Source of the DNA: Dirofilaria immitis
Taxonomy: Eukaryota; Nematoda; Chromadorea; Rhabditida; Onchocercidae
NCBI GenBank assembly: GCA_024305405.1
Contig: JAKNDB010000068.1
Location: 10,215,501-10,279,500, forward strand
Direction of reading: 5' to 3'
DNA length: 64,000 bases
Shown: positions 52,796 to 64,000 of the stretch, piece after piece
Position numbering within the stretch: position 1 is the stretch's first letter
Layout of the letters: each line of letters begins with the position of its first letter
Translations under genes and position numbers: made by a program
The notes under the pieces: model-generated
The model's database searches: none
Seen by the model: only the letters and a program-made list of their open reading frames with translations
What the model was told of the DNA's origin: nothing

Positions 52796-54455
52796 AGTCT
52801 CATGCTTATTCGCTATATATTCCTTTTCTGTTTTGGGAACGAAAGTACTGCAGGAAAACACTGATTCAACAATTACCGATTTTTCCACTCTCGACATGCC
52901 TACTGCTTCATTACACTTCCTACTCAATTTCTGCTTATCAAATTGTAACCTTAACTGAAAAATTAGTTCTCAAAAGTCTCTGTCACTCTATAAGAAAGCG
53001 TTTGCAACATTATTGCAAAATAAAAGGAAAATAAAATATCCAATTCAAATCTCCAGCATAATTACACTTACTTCTTCGAGCTATTTATTACCTTTGAATT
53101 ACGAAAAGCGATAACATCAGGTTAGGCAAATATGACTTCTTGTACGAATTGATTCATTAATTAATGAATTCACTAATTTTATTGAATCAGGACATCATTC
53201 ATTTTATTACTGAGCGCAATGCAACAAAAAGAAGGTCTCTTATAATTAATTTTATGATTTTAGATTGGATGATTACCAATGCACAAAATTAAAACAGATC
53301 ACTAAGTATATGGGATTGCTAATGGATTGCTAATCAGGAAAATTATGCCATAGATTCTTATTTAATTAAACTCATTTGTTCGAAAACTGAAACAGATAAA
53401 GAAAAAAACAGCAAATTCTGGTTAGATATCATTGAGGATTTCCATCAAAATCATCTTTTAAAATGAAAAAAGCTTGTTCCACTATTCCTTGTTACTTTAA
53501 TGCATCATATAAAGCATACTGTATCATAAAAACCATGACATTTACTTTATCTTTTCGATGAAATTATGAACTTAATTTAAATATATGGCAATGATATTGA
53601 AGACCTGGAAGCAATCAATTTTTCCTTATTTCTAATATTACTGATTCACGAATCAGTTGCCGAAACACCAGCTTGTCAAGCTTTGGGAAGTTTACCTAGT
53701 AACTGTATTTAAAGCTTCAAAACTTAGCAACCAATCAATAAATTTATATCACTAAAATCTTAGCATTATGTGGCATCAAAAACCTACTTGTAACATCTAA
53801 CGACAATTTAAATCAGGCAAAAATTAGGCATACATTTTAAAAATGGAGATAAATATCATGCACATTTTTTACTGATTATTTCATCTTCTTTCAGTTTAGA
53901 TATACAGGAAATCTTTTTCATTTGCAAATAACCAGGAACAAGTTATATTAAGTTGGAACAAAACTTAAAAACAGGGTGGTAAGAACACAATAATATAGAA
54001 CAACATTGCAACAGAGACATATATAATTCTCTCGAAGATTCCGTGCCATCAACTTATTATAGAAATGCAAATTCGCAAGCTTTATTATGTAACACGAGAA
54101 TTTGGAAAACTGAAAAAATGAAAACAAGAATTTCACATGGAAAAATATTTTAAAGTTTGAAGTATATAGAAGATTAGTTTTTAATTTAAAGCTCTTGATA
54201 ATTCCATAGCCTAAGCAACATGTTTTCCCATTTCAAATTAATACAAAATTTCATTTAACTGGGCTAATTGTGCTGAAAATTCTAGCTTGAGAACAAGTGA
54301 TTGTGATTTCTAAGGTCTAACTAAGCGAAATTTTTATTAGTGGGGAAACTCTATAAGCTTTTGAAAAATCATATTTTTAAAAACATGAAGAATATATCTA
54401 GTTGCTTCCATTTATTAGCACATGATTACTATTTCAAAACAAACTTTAAATAGCG
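52796..54455. other. intergenic gap between convergent globin and phosphatase genes
   Basis: About 1.7 kb holding the 3' ends of two converging genes. An AATAAAAGG sequence near 53,020 may be the globin-gene polyadenylation signal. No exon recognised. Confidence 0.5.
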
Positions 54456-57400
54456 TTATTTCTTAATTTTGGAATCGTATTCTTTAAGAAATGATTCAGC
54501 TGCACGACGCACATCATCAGGTAATGGTTCACCGGAGCTCAAAGCATATTCGGTTAACACACGACTTAAATACAAATACTGAATTTCGGTTTGTATACAC
54601 TGTGCACGTTTCTTTCTGAGATCTTTTACAAGCTGAAAAAATTTTTCAACTTCTTGATTTCATCCACGCTAGGCCGTTTGTCCAAATAATCGAATAAATA
54701 AGTGTATATATCTTCGAAATTTCACATCCAAAATTTGAATTAGAATAGTAAAACCAAAAGTAGATGATCTACCATTGCCAGATCAACTTTGCGACCATCG
54801 TGGAATCGTCTAATACCAAGTTCAATAGCCACAACGGTACCAGTTCGTCCGATGCCAGCAGAACAATGCACAATACATGGTGCTCGAGTGCTCCTTACCA
54901 GTGATAACAACTTCAAAGGAATCATTGCGTTTTCATGACTTGGAATCCCACGATCAGGCCATCTAAAAGAGCAGCAAAGTTACAAAACCGTACACCACTT
55001 CCGATTGAGAAGTTGACATATGTATTTCTTTCTAGTTCTTTTCATTAATATCACTTAATTTTCTATTAATCCGATATCGAAATAATGATAAACATTACTC
55101 ACGTGTTCCATCGATATTGCTTTACTACTAATGGATCTTTGTTGCTTACAGAAGACGATTGTTTGAATTCATCTTTGAGCTGTACTTTGAAAAGTAGGAT
55201 CTCAAAATCAGAATTTTCCTCTCCAACTTTCTCAACATCTACCGTACTAAGTTCCAATTTATCACCGTTTTCGGGCCAATATACTGCACATTTTGGTTTA
55301 CCATCTTCCGATGGTCTAAAAGAAACAAAACTTATGAAAAATTTGTAAGAATAAGTTATAGCCACAAGCACGAAAGTGAAAAAGGATTATTTCAAAATAT
55401 AAGGGCAAGACGAGTAATAAATAGTAAAACCACGCACAAGTACTATTAACTTATTTAATCGATGGAATCATTTCGTTTTCGTTAGAGACTTAAATTAAGG
55501 TCCGAGAAACAATATAATTCCCTCTATCCATTCCATTTCTGATTGAATGATTGAATTATAATTATTGGCACACGACTGCATTCGCCATTACCAATAACAT
55601 TATAAATACCAGAAACAAACCTGCAAAGCATTAGAATTGTTTCAGCACGTTCCTGAAATACCATCCTCCAAAAATCGTCTTTGGTAGTCTGTAAGGGGCC
55701 CTGAAATATTTTCGCCTATGATAAATTTCCTGAATGATCAGTTACGCATTGATTAAAACAGTTAATAAAATAATCATCTATTATGACTAAGTATTTAATA
55801 AAATAAAATATATCTTTTAAGTAACAATATCGAGATTGAGATCAAAAAACCTGAGTACAGATAAATTTGTTTTGGAATTCGGAAAACAGCACATAATTTG
55901 CATGAATATAATCTCCATTTTCAGCTGGTCCAATTTTCAAAACTACTCGTGTTTCATCAACACATAGGACATCTATAATTGCCTGTTTCGCAGTACAAAT
56001 TTTAAAGATCGAAGCTACAATAAAAAAATTAACTTTGATAAAAATTTGTTATTATTACGTTATGTTAAAATTGGAAAATTACATGAATAAACGCTATATT
56101 TTTCTAAAAAGCTTCACGAGACTACATTCAAAATTATATATAAAATTGAATAAAACTTGCAGAAAATCAATTTGAATAAATGTCTCGTGAGAAACCAAAA
56201 AAAAATTCCCTAAATGTGATAACTTCAAAGCTGGAAGAAAAAACTTACCGGAATAACGATTTTTAGCCATATTCATTACGAATGCTTTATGAGAGCCAAA
56301 AGGTCCATCTTCCATGTCAATTTTACGATATTCTGAGGCCAAGCCTGCCATACCCTTCTCATTCATTTCTTTGATAAAACGAGACATAGATTCCACGGGT
56401 GTCTAAACAAAATGAATTACATTATGTTAGAACTTTTTCAGATAATTTAGCAAAAGACAGAATCTTTTGGCAATAAATCAAAAAAAAGAAATCGAAGAGA
56501 AAATAACCGTAAACAGAAATGGAAGATATATGAATGATACAATAGTCTTTTTTTTAAAAAATCTCCTAAGAATTCCGAACAACATTATTACCACGATTTT
56601 GTAATTCAGAAGAAAAAAAGCAGTTAAAGAACATAAACGGTATATTCTAAGTAGATAAACAAGTATTTAGAAGTCTTATGCACTTTCAAATTTTCGCTCT
56701 GAAAATTTCTAAATCGAATTTTAAATATTATATGGAATTCCGATTATCAGTAAAGTTCAGATTGAAAAATTTTCTTTCAAAATACTTCATATATACATAT
56801 GTGTAACCGTCATCAAAAAACTGAAAATAAATGCAGACCGTGATAGGATCATTATCAACGACGACATTTGAAATGGCCTCGGAGGCCGTCGCCAAAGCTT
56901 CACGAACTCGGCTACCGAATCGCTGCACAATATTGGCCAGTGCTGATATCCTTTGTAAAAAGGACAAAATGATTCAAGATTTTAGCTTTAAAACTTAACG
57001 ATGCGACGTAAGGATAATTCGCAACAACATTCAACAAGATTTAGTAATATGCGTATTTTTCAAATTGAAAAAAAATATGAGAATTTTAACGGATGGGAAG
57101 ACATAAATTATGATACTGTAGATTAACGCTTACTAATTAATCAGTATTATCTTGCTTAATCCTTATAGATAATGGCTCACCATGATTTCAAATTGATGAT
57201 AATATACAGTTCCAGAAGAACAGAAGTAAATCAAATAATAATAATATCCTCATCTATATCATACATTTTGAACCACGGATTGCAAGCATTCATAGAAATC
57301 TCAAAATCATGAATATTTCGCTTTCTAAGATGAATGAAGTAATTAAAATGACATATATTTTAATCAATTCTTTCTTTGACCCAGTTCTACTATTCCTCAA

Positions 57401-58014
57401 AGGCACTTGTCAATCATATCAAACTGAGAAATAAACCAATTCCTATGATTTTATCTTTAAAATTTAAAATTGGCAAAAGATTTAATTTTTTTAATCAGCA
57501 AATACTTATTGAAGCAAAAGAGAAAAAGTCAAATTAAAGTGGATCTTTCCCATTCATTTTATTCAGTGATTATAATTGTAAGTTATTCAAAATAATGTAA
57601 AAAAACATTGAATTTCGAAAAACATAGGAAAAAATGCAAGCTATGCAAAAATCATGTACATTCATTCGAAATATAAGCAGAAATAAGGGAATTCACAAAC
57701 ATTGTGTATAGCTAAATTCCAAACTTTTTCAAAAAGAATATTAAAAACAATGACAAAAATATGCAAAACTCGTAACAGTCAATTTTTTCACTCTAAAAAC
57801 ATGAATTTTAATTTAAATATAAAGCTCAACATAATTTTGGTACAAACGGATCGAAATTATATCGAACTTAATATTCAAATTAAAACTCATATTTTTAAAA
57901 GCCAGAAAATTTGACTGCTACGATTTTCTGGTATTCATTTTTCAATTCATTTTACGGCACTTACCCTCCTGCTTGATATGCAAATATTTTGAAGTTCCTT
58001 AACATAGTCATCAT
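54456..58014 (-). CDS. protein tyrosine phosphatase (classical PTP domain)
   Basis: Dephosphorylates phosphotyrosine through a Cys-phosphate intermediate. Eight exons with consistent phases: 57,965-58,014 (start ATG proposed at 58,014), 56,839-56,950, 56,249-56,402, 55,851-55,972, 55,621-55,700, 55,103-55,315, 54,773-54,962 and 54,456-54,632, about 365 residues. PTP motifs in order: GLASEYRKI, NRYSDVLCVDETRVVLK, GDYIHANYV, FICTQGPLQTTKDDFWRMV, the WPD loop WPDRGIPSHEN, the catalytic P-loop VHCSAGIGRTG (Cys and Arg both present), and the Q-loop region RKKRAQCIQTEIQYLYLS. No transmembrane segment or signal is visible, so it is probably cytosolic. It resembles the expanded nematode family of small single-domain PTPs. 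The first exon is the least certain part. Confidence 0.93.
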
Positions 58015-58610
58015 GAACTAATCATCAGAATTCCTTAAACCAGTTTTGAAATTCGAATAGATGGAAAGATTGAGGATGGCAAGATCATCCCTGTAATTAC
58101 TTCTGAAAGATTTAAAATAATTGATTTTTTATTTCATAGAAATTCGCATCTTTTAAATCATTAAATTATAACGACAACCACTTTATAATAAATTTCTATT
58201 ACATTAATTGCATAGTAAAATTACATGGAAAATATAACTAAGCAAGCACTGGCCTACCGAATCCATCTGTTCATTTATACTGATTTATCCATCAGTTAAA
58301 TTGCCGATAGCTATAATTTCGTAGCGCAATTAAAGCATTAATAAATCTATTTCAAACCTGAATTGTGTAATAAATAAACTAAAGTTTAACATCGTGTAAG
58401 AGCATGTCATACTTCAATCATCATGAAACTTCATCATAACTGATAATGACAAATATAGAGAAATAATCAAAATCAAATGAATAGGAACCAACTTTTATTC
58501 CATGGAATGCAGATATTCTCTTAAGCTAGATCATAAAATGCCATCTTTTGACGGTAATCACTAATAAAGCTACGTAAAACTCTCCATTCATCCATCCATC
58601 CAAAATCAAT

Positions 58611-58670
58611 TTATTTGTAGTAGCCTTTGTGAAAGACATCCATCAAGGTTGACGTAATGACATCAATCCA
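58611..58670 (-). CDS. candidate terminal exon of an unknown gene
   Basis: After an AAACCAG acceptor, a 20-codon frame reads WIDVITSTLMDVFHKGYYK and stops at TAA. Good acceptor and amphipathic, non-repetitive coding, but too short for a family call. Confidence 0.4.
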   Translation of the reverse strand, partial: WIDVITSTLMDVFHKGYYK

Positions 58671-59119
58671 CTGGTTTAAAGGAAAAAAATATAATAAAAT
58701 CTCTAAATTTATAAAATCCAAAAATTCAGAAATTTTGGCACTTAGTTTAAATTGACAATTGAGAGAAGAAGTGACTTACCTATCAGTTATTCAATATTCA
58801 TTACATTTTTACAAATGAGAAAAATTAACTCATATGGTATGCGATAAAAGCACAAATAGATTTTTCATATCGTCTTCACCTCTTCCTTCTGTTTCTTTGC
58901 AGATGTTTTTTGGGTAGTATGCGAAAGGAATGCCAAAATGATCAAATTATTTCTCGATTGAACCGGCACAAAAAGCATAGCTGTCTACTTCTCTAAGTCT
59001 TCTTCTAAAAATACGAAAATGTTCTCCCATTTCTTTTTAAAAGATGATGACAGCGAAATCTTTGCTAAATTATCTTTAGTCTCAAGGTCTAGAAATTGAA
59101 CTTGCAATATTTGATAAAA

Positions 59120-59151
59120 AATATGTAGTTGACAAAAACCAACTACATATT
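59120..59151. repeat. 12-bp stem hairpin with 8-nt loop
   Basis: AATATGTAGTTG at 59,120-59,131 pairs exactly with CAACTACATATT at 59,140-59,151. In non-coding sequence; role unknown. Confidence 0.8.
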
Positions 59152-59523
59152 GGCAACACTTAATTTCAATAAGTAAAAGCTATCCGGCAATCCATTATCT
59201 AAATTTAATAACTTTTAGTTCAACAAACGTTCATCCTTTATCAAAATACATACCAATCAAAAGAGAAACATTCTGGTAAATGATTCAAAAAAATTATATA
59301 CTAATAAGTGTTACACATAGCATTGAATTTAGCATGTTCAATACCAATACTAAAATCGCAAAAAGCTCAAATATCTAAGATCTATTGTGAAAACGATTAA
59401 AAATATTACCATCATTTATTTAAAAGGAATAATCGGTTATTGTCAGCAATGTAAAATTTATTAATAGAAACAAATCGGTATATTACTAGCTAATAGTTAT
59501 AGTCAAGTGTTACGAAATTTTAC

Positions 59524-59579
59524 CCTGCATTTCTAGGACAACAGCAATCGTAGATGATATTTTTGGATTATAGAGAAGG
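59524..59579 (-). CDS. candidate internal exon
   Basis: Between a CTCAG acceptor and a G|GTAAAA donor the minus strand reads LLYNPKISSTIAVVLEMQ in one open frame. No family recognised; may join the neighbouring candidate exons. Confidence 0.35.
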
Positions 59580-60937
59580 CTGAGCTCGAAATTTACATGC
59601 TTTTCATTTTCTAAGAATTTGTTGTCCTTCCGAATCTATAAGTCTGACGATAAATAATAATGGTATCAGCGTTAAAAGTATTAAAATCGAAATTACAGTA
59701 ATTGAAATAATATTTCAGCAAAATTCATGTTTTCGTAAACCATTCTAATGTTGAATAAACCATTTGATTTCCCAAACTTTTAAGAATGATGTATGTGGTA
59801 ATTTTACCAATCCAATAAATGAAATGGTAATTGAAATTGATTAGATTTATTACCAAAATTAATCTGCACATTGGAAATGAGGAAAATGCAAAGCATGTTA
59901 TGATAGAACTTTTTTAGAATTAGTGTTGCTAAGACTTATCAATCGTATGCTCTTTCTGCCTTTTTAGCTTCACTCAACTAAAAATAATGAAAGAAATAGG
60001 CTTATAATCATGCTTTGTCAGGAATTAAGATTTGAAATTAATACTTTTAGAGTAGAGATACCAAAACAGAAGATAATAAAATCGGAAATTTAACCTCGGA
60101 AATGAATTACTTACCTGTAGAAATTGAAATATATCAAAAATGGATGATAATGGGGAAAACACAGAAAAACAGAAAATCTGACAAAGATTAAGCAGATTGT
60201 GCGAGAACAGTTTTCAGCATCTTCTATTATTTCACCATAACTAAGATAAGTATCACATAAGTTATCATAAATGAAATCTAAAATTTATCTATGGTTAAAT
60301 AAACAAAAGAAGGAAAGGTAAACATGAAAATCGTTTGAAAACTATTATTTTCGACAGTCTTCAAGCGCTATGAGCGAGCATGTCAGAATAATCATTAATT
60401 CAAAGATATGATTAGTGAGTGATATTTGAAAACTTCATTTATTCAATATTCCGTTACTGAAATTAGAATGTACTGAAAATCTACAGACTCTGAAACAAAC
60501 AAACCAGAAAAACAATGGTGACCATGCTAAAATCTCATGTGAAGGTGGAATTTTTCGGTTCAATAGTAGAAAGTAATTCAATTTTTTGAGATTCATGCAT
60601 AGTCATAAAATCCTTTTTGCGAATTTTACTATTAGTAAGTAACAATGAACTGAAGCGAATATGACAGAAATAAATATTAAAGACGAAAAGAGAATTGTAA
60701 TAAAAGTATAATAATACGGCCATTCGATACTGTGCATTTTAGCAACAAAACGACGTTGGCGGAAATATGAGCACAAGAAGTTAGAGGTGGAGAGAAATAT
60801 TTAAAATAATTCAAAATATATAAAATTTACCTGAAATATATTATTTGCATTGAAAACAAAAGAAGGACTTGAAATGAGCACTATCAATGCTACAGAAAAC
60901 AGAAATATCAACAAGAAGCCAACATGATCGACGCTAC

Positions 60938-61064
60938 CTGTAGAATATAGCATGCTGCTTCAATAGCAATAAAGTTCATAATGCTCTCCCATGTATGTAT
61001 TATGCCTCTCTCCATTCTGTATATGTCACCAACAAAAAATGTTGCTGATGTTGGCTTGCCTTTT
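60938..61064 (-). CDS. candidate internal exon
   Basis: Between an ATATATAG acceptor and a CAG|GTAGCG donor, a 42-codon frame reads KGKPTSATFFVGDIYRMERG, then IIHTWESIMNFIAIEAACYI. There is a faint likeness to the 'R-G-I-I-x-x-W-x-x-M' segment of actin-related proteins, but not enough to assign it. Confidence 0.35.
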
Positions 61065-61995
61065 CTATATATTGCACGTTGTGCATACAATTAGTGATAT
61101 GTTCAGGTATGTCCGCATGTTACATGTGGATGATGTCTCCTGGGCATTCCTGTTATGTATCACTTTCATACGTCCTTCCTGCCTTTCAACTAACCAAAGG
61201 AATTAGTGTTCTCCTCATATTTCAGAAATTTCCCAATCGATAGAACATAACAGTCGCGATGAATCAGTCTTTTGTATCTTTGAACGATACAAGTGAAGGT
61301 GATTGATAAATCGATAATCAAGCTGTTACACATTCCTGCAAATAAAAGTTCAATGAACAAAGAAAAGGTTTATCATATTTTCTGGCATAATGGCATAATG
61401 TATCGAAGATAGGTAGTGCTCCGATGAACTGTACATAAAATATTTCATCTACTGCAATATTAGTAAAAACATTTATTTCACCAAATATTCGATTGAAGAA
61501 GAAACAATACTGAAAGCAAATTTATTATTTATTATTCCCGAATATTTTCCATAGAACGTAATTATTAACTAAAAAGTAACAATCCATTCTTTCTTTTCCA
61601 TTCCTTTGCATCTTCAGTACGTTTCCTTATAGATAGCATCCTGTATCTACACTGCTTTGATCGAAATCAATGAAACAGACTCATATATATTTCCGGGATT
61701 TTAAATAGACGTTCTGCACTTCTTCAATAGCTGAAGTATCTTATTCCTACGACCTACTATAATTTTACATATTTCATCGCAGAAACTATCAATTTTTGGA
61801 CACGCATATCGATGACGTAGAAATAATTCCGCAAAACATTTCAACTATAATTCAACTTCACATGTCCTATACGAAATGATATAAAACTTATATGTCTCAT
61901 TAATATACCATGATCATCATTTATAGACGACACTTCCTGATTCTCAAGCTTCGGATTATATGCTCACTTATCGACTTGATAAGATAATAACTTAC

Positions 61996-62138
61996 TCTTT
62001 TATGAACTATTTCTAAGACAGACAGTGCTATTTCTTCGCGACAATATTCAATCATTATATCTTTTAAATCAGAATGCTTAAATTTTCCATAGAAATTAAA
62101 CAATAATAACTTCAATTCTTCACAAACTCCTTCTTCGA
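61996..62138 (-). CDS. candidate internal exon
   Basis: Between a TAATTAG acceptor and an AGA|GTAAGT donor, a 47-codon frame reads EEGVCEELKLLLFNFYGKFK, then DLKDIMIEYCREEIALSVLE. Helical, charged and clearly coding-like, with a consensus donor. No family recognised. Confidence 0.5.
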
Positions 62139-63912
62139 CTAATTACTAATTTCACAACATTTCAAGAACTGCACTAAAATTTGCTTTAAAAACACAACAT
62201 TCTTTCATAAATAGACTCTACAGCAGATATCCACTAATCGTATTCGCATGTGAAAATAATGACATTAACGGCAATTCCTACCAACGAATATCCAAATAAT
62301 AAATTCCAATTATAAATTCTTTTATTTTATGAATTACCGCAAAAATTCTTCTTCATTTTTAAAAAGCTTGTATAGAAACAATATATAGGAAAAACATACC
62401 TGCGATATGGAAAATCTAAATTTGCTTTTTAGAAAGTGGAATTTACAATGAAATTACAGAAAGCAATACCGGAACATATACAAAACCATATTATGATGAA
62501 AGAAATGAGATGCAAGAAAATTAACAATTAAAAAATATGAAGTATATTTTGAGCACACAACATAATAGATTAACTTAAATTGAAGCAAAGAGCGTCCAGT
62601 AAAAAATTAGCATTATTTTATAATTTTGGAATTCTAAAACCAATAGGACTGTAAAATTAGCATATGTCCAAATCAATACAGCAGTTATAAACTTCTATTA
62701 CTGGGATACATGTAATTATGTAATCCAGATAAACATTTAAAACATTAAATTTTTTCAAACGAAATAAAAGTTTCAACAAAAAAAAATGAAAAATACAGTC
62801 CATAAACAACATTTAAAAATGAAGCGTCTTCCGCTGTTCAAACTTTTATCGCGATTCCTCGAAGAAAACTACAAGTTACTGAACTCATTTGAAATGAATA
62901 TCGAATAAGAATAATATTAGAACTTAACTATATCCTAAACGCCTGGTGATTATGATATCCAATATTGAGGTAACAGTTTCTCTCTCTCATTCGCTTTCCC
63001 TCAGTCTTTTATAGCGTCTAAATGAATGTTCTAAAAGACAACCATCAATTATAAAATACTGGATTAAACGAAACTACTGCAACGGAAATCCTGGCAGGAG
63101 ACTAATCTGAGAACTGGTTTCACAGAAATTAACGAAATTCAAGAGATTAATGAAACTGTATGAAATGATGAAAAACTTAATAGAAAGCATATACAGTACA
63201 TAATTTTCTATCGCCAAATTCTGAAAAAATTGAAGAATGAAATTACAAGGAAATTCGATGTGAATAAACAAACAAGCAGAATGATACAATCGCCGAAGCA
63301 TCACGGAATAACGATACACTATCATTAATTGATATTAGAATCGAAAAATGAAATAGGTGGATGTAAATAAAATGTTAGTCACTTTTTAAAGAGAAAATAA
63401 CTAATCAGCATTTGACTAGATGACAAGCAATTAATTATCTCCTTAGCACTGAATTCTTTGTGGTTACATTGATCTAAAAAACATTGTCAGTCAGTTCCAA
63501 GAAATATACACTACACATAAATATAAAATGCCTAAATAATGCGGAAGAATACTTAGGTGTAAATCAATAATCGATGTAATAGATTACATAACAAAAAGCT
63601 ATTAACAGTATAATATATAATAGCATGATGCATGAATTCTATTCAAAAAGAACATTTCCAATTTCTTCCACCTTATTTAACAGTTAGCAAAAGAGATCTA
63701 GTTGTTACAAGGAATCACATATTTCTACACTAAATTGTTTAAAATTTTTTCCGAATTTTAACATGCAGAAAAGATATCATTGCAATTTCTCTGTTTATAA
63801 AAAGATTCGCAATATGTCTGACCATAAAAGAATTCTCGAACATAATTTGATTTCTCCAGCATATTCACGGATATCATTTGAAAAAGAGTAGAAAAGTAAT
63901 TCAGGAAATTAC

Positions 63913-64000
63913 TTCAAGGGACTGATTCATTGAGCTGCTTGAAAGCAAACTGTACATCATGTGTTGTTATTCCAAGACGGAAACGTCGAGACATACTACC
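63913..64000 (-). CDS. TAF6-like histone-fold exon, cut by the right edge
   Basis: The minus strand reads GSMSRRFRLGITTHDVQFAF followed by KQLNESVP. This resembles the end of the TAF6 histone fold (basic S/KR pair, L-T-x-x-D-V/I, A-F/L, then N-x-x-P-L). A stop (TGA) appears two codon positions before a GTAATT donor at 63,911-63,912. One more T would give the family-like V-P-L and put the donor in frame. Only about 88 bp are in view, so this is tentative. Confidence 0.4.

Larger units (their letters stand above)
58015..63912. other. 6-kb region with isolated coding-looking minus-strand exons
   Basis: A-rich on the plus strand, as in the other minus-strand transcribed parts of this window. Four candidate exons are listed separately; they cannot be assembled into one protein. 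The rest shows no exon. Confidence 0.4.

Overview
This is an AT-rich window of an animal nuclear genome with short phase-consistent GT-AG introns. It is almost certainly a nematode, and a filarial worm (Onchocercidae) is the best guess. The reasons are a nematode-type transthyretin-like gene, nematode-style compact genes, and a decayed piece of a bacterial malic enzyme gene inside a host intron. Filarial genomes are known to carry such Wolbachia-derived inserts. The species cannot be named from sequence alone. No CRISPR array, operon-type bacterial gene cluster, rRNA or confident tRNA was seen.

Layout. 0-10 kb, minus strand: the N-terminal half of a Rab escort protein (running off the left edge), a membrane-anchored deubiquitinase of the USP30 type, and a histone H3.3 gene. 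10-13 kb: non-coding, with a GC-richer island. 13.0-14.2 kb, plus: VPS29, intact. 14.6-21.0 kb, minus: an incomplete astacin-like gene, a transthyretin-like gene and the NEDD8 E2 enzyme UBE2F. 22.0-22.5 kb, plus: a small basic protein. 23-26.3 kb, minus: an unrecognised multi-exon protein. 27.8-32.8 kb, plus: MITD1 (with the bacterial insert in intron 2) and the nuclear proteasome activator PSME3 (PA28 gamma). 33-49.6 kb: gene-poor, with one long coding exon at 39.85 kb that may belong to the globin-domain gene finishing at 52.8 kb. 54.5-58.0 kb, minus: a protein tyrosine phosphatase. 58-64 kb, minus: scattered coding-looking exons and, at the right edge, a TAF6-like histone-fold exon.

The genes do not form a pathway. 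Most are housekeeping functions: Rab prenylation, mitochondrial deubiquitination, chromatin, retromer, neddylation, ESCRT-III and cytokinesis, proteasome activation.

Two themes stand out. (1) Several conserved exons need exactly one extra base to read through, most clearly histone H3.3 at the K36/K37 codons and the signal peptide of the transthyretin-like gene. All such lesions are single-base deletions, mostly in short homopolymers. They look like assembly errors, but real decay is not excluded. VPS29, UBE2F, MITD1 and the phosphatase read without any. (2) The 25-39 kb stretch carries many short, near-perfect local duplications and inverted copies. These include a duplicated splice acceptor in PSME3 and a template-switch-like inverted copy in MITD1 intron 4. 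The bacterial insert is also there.
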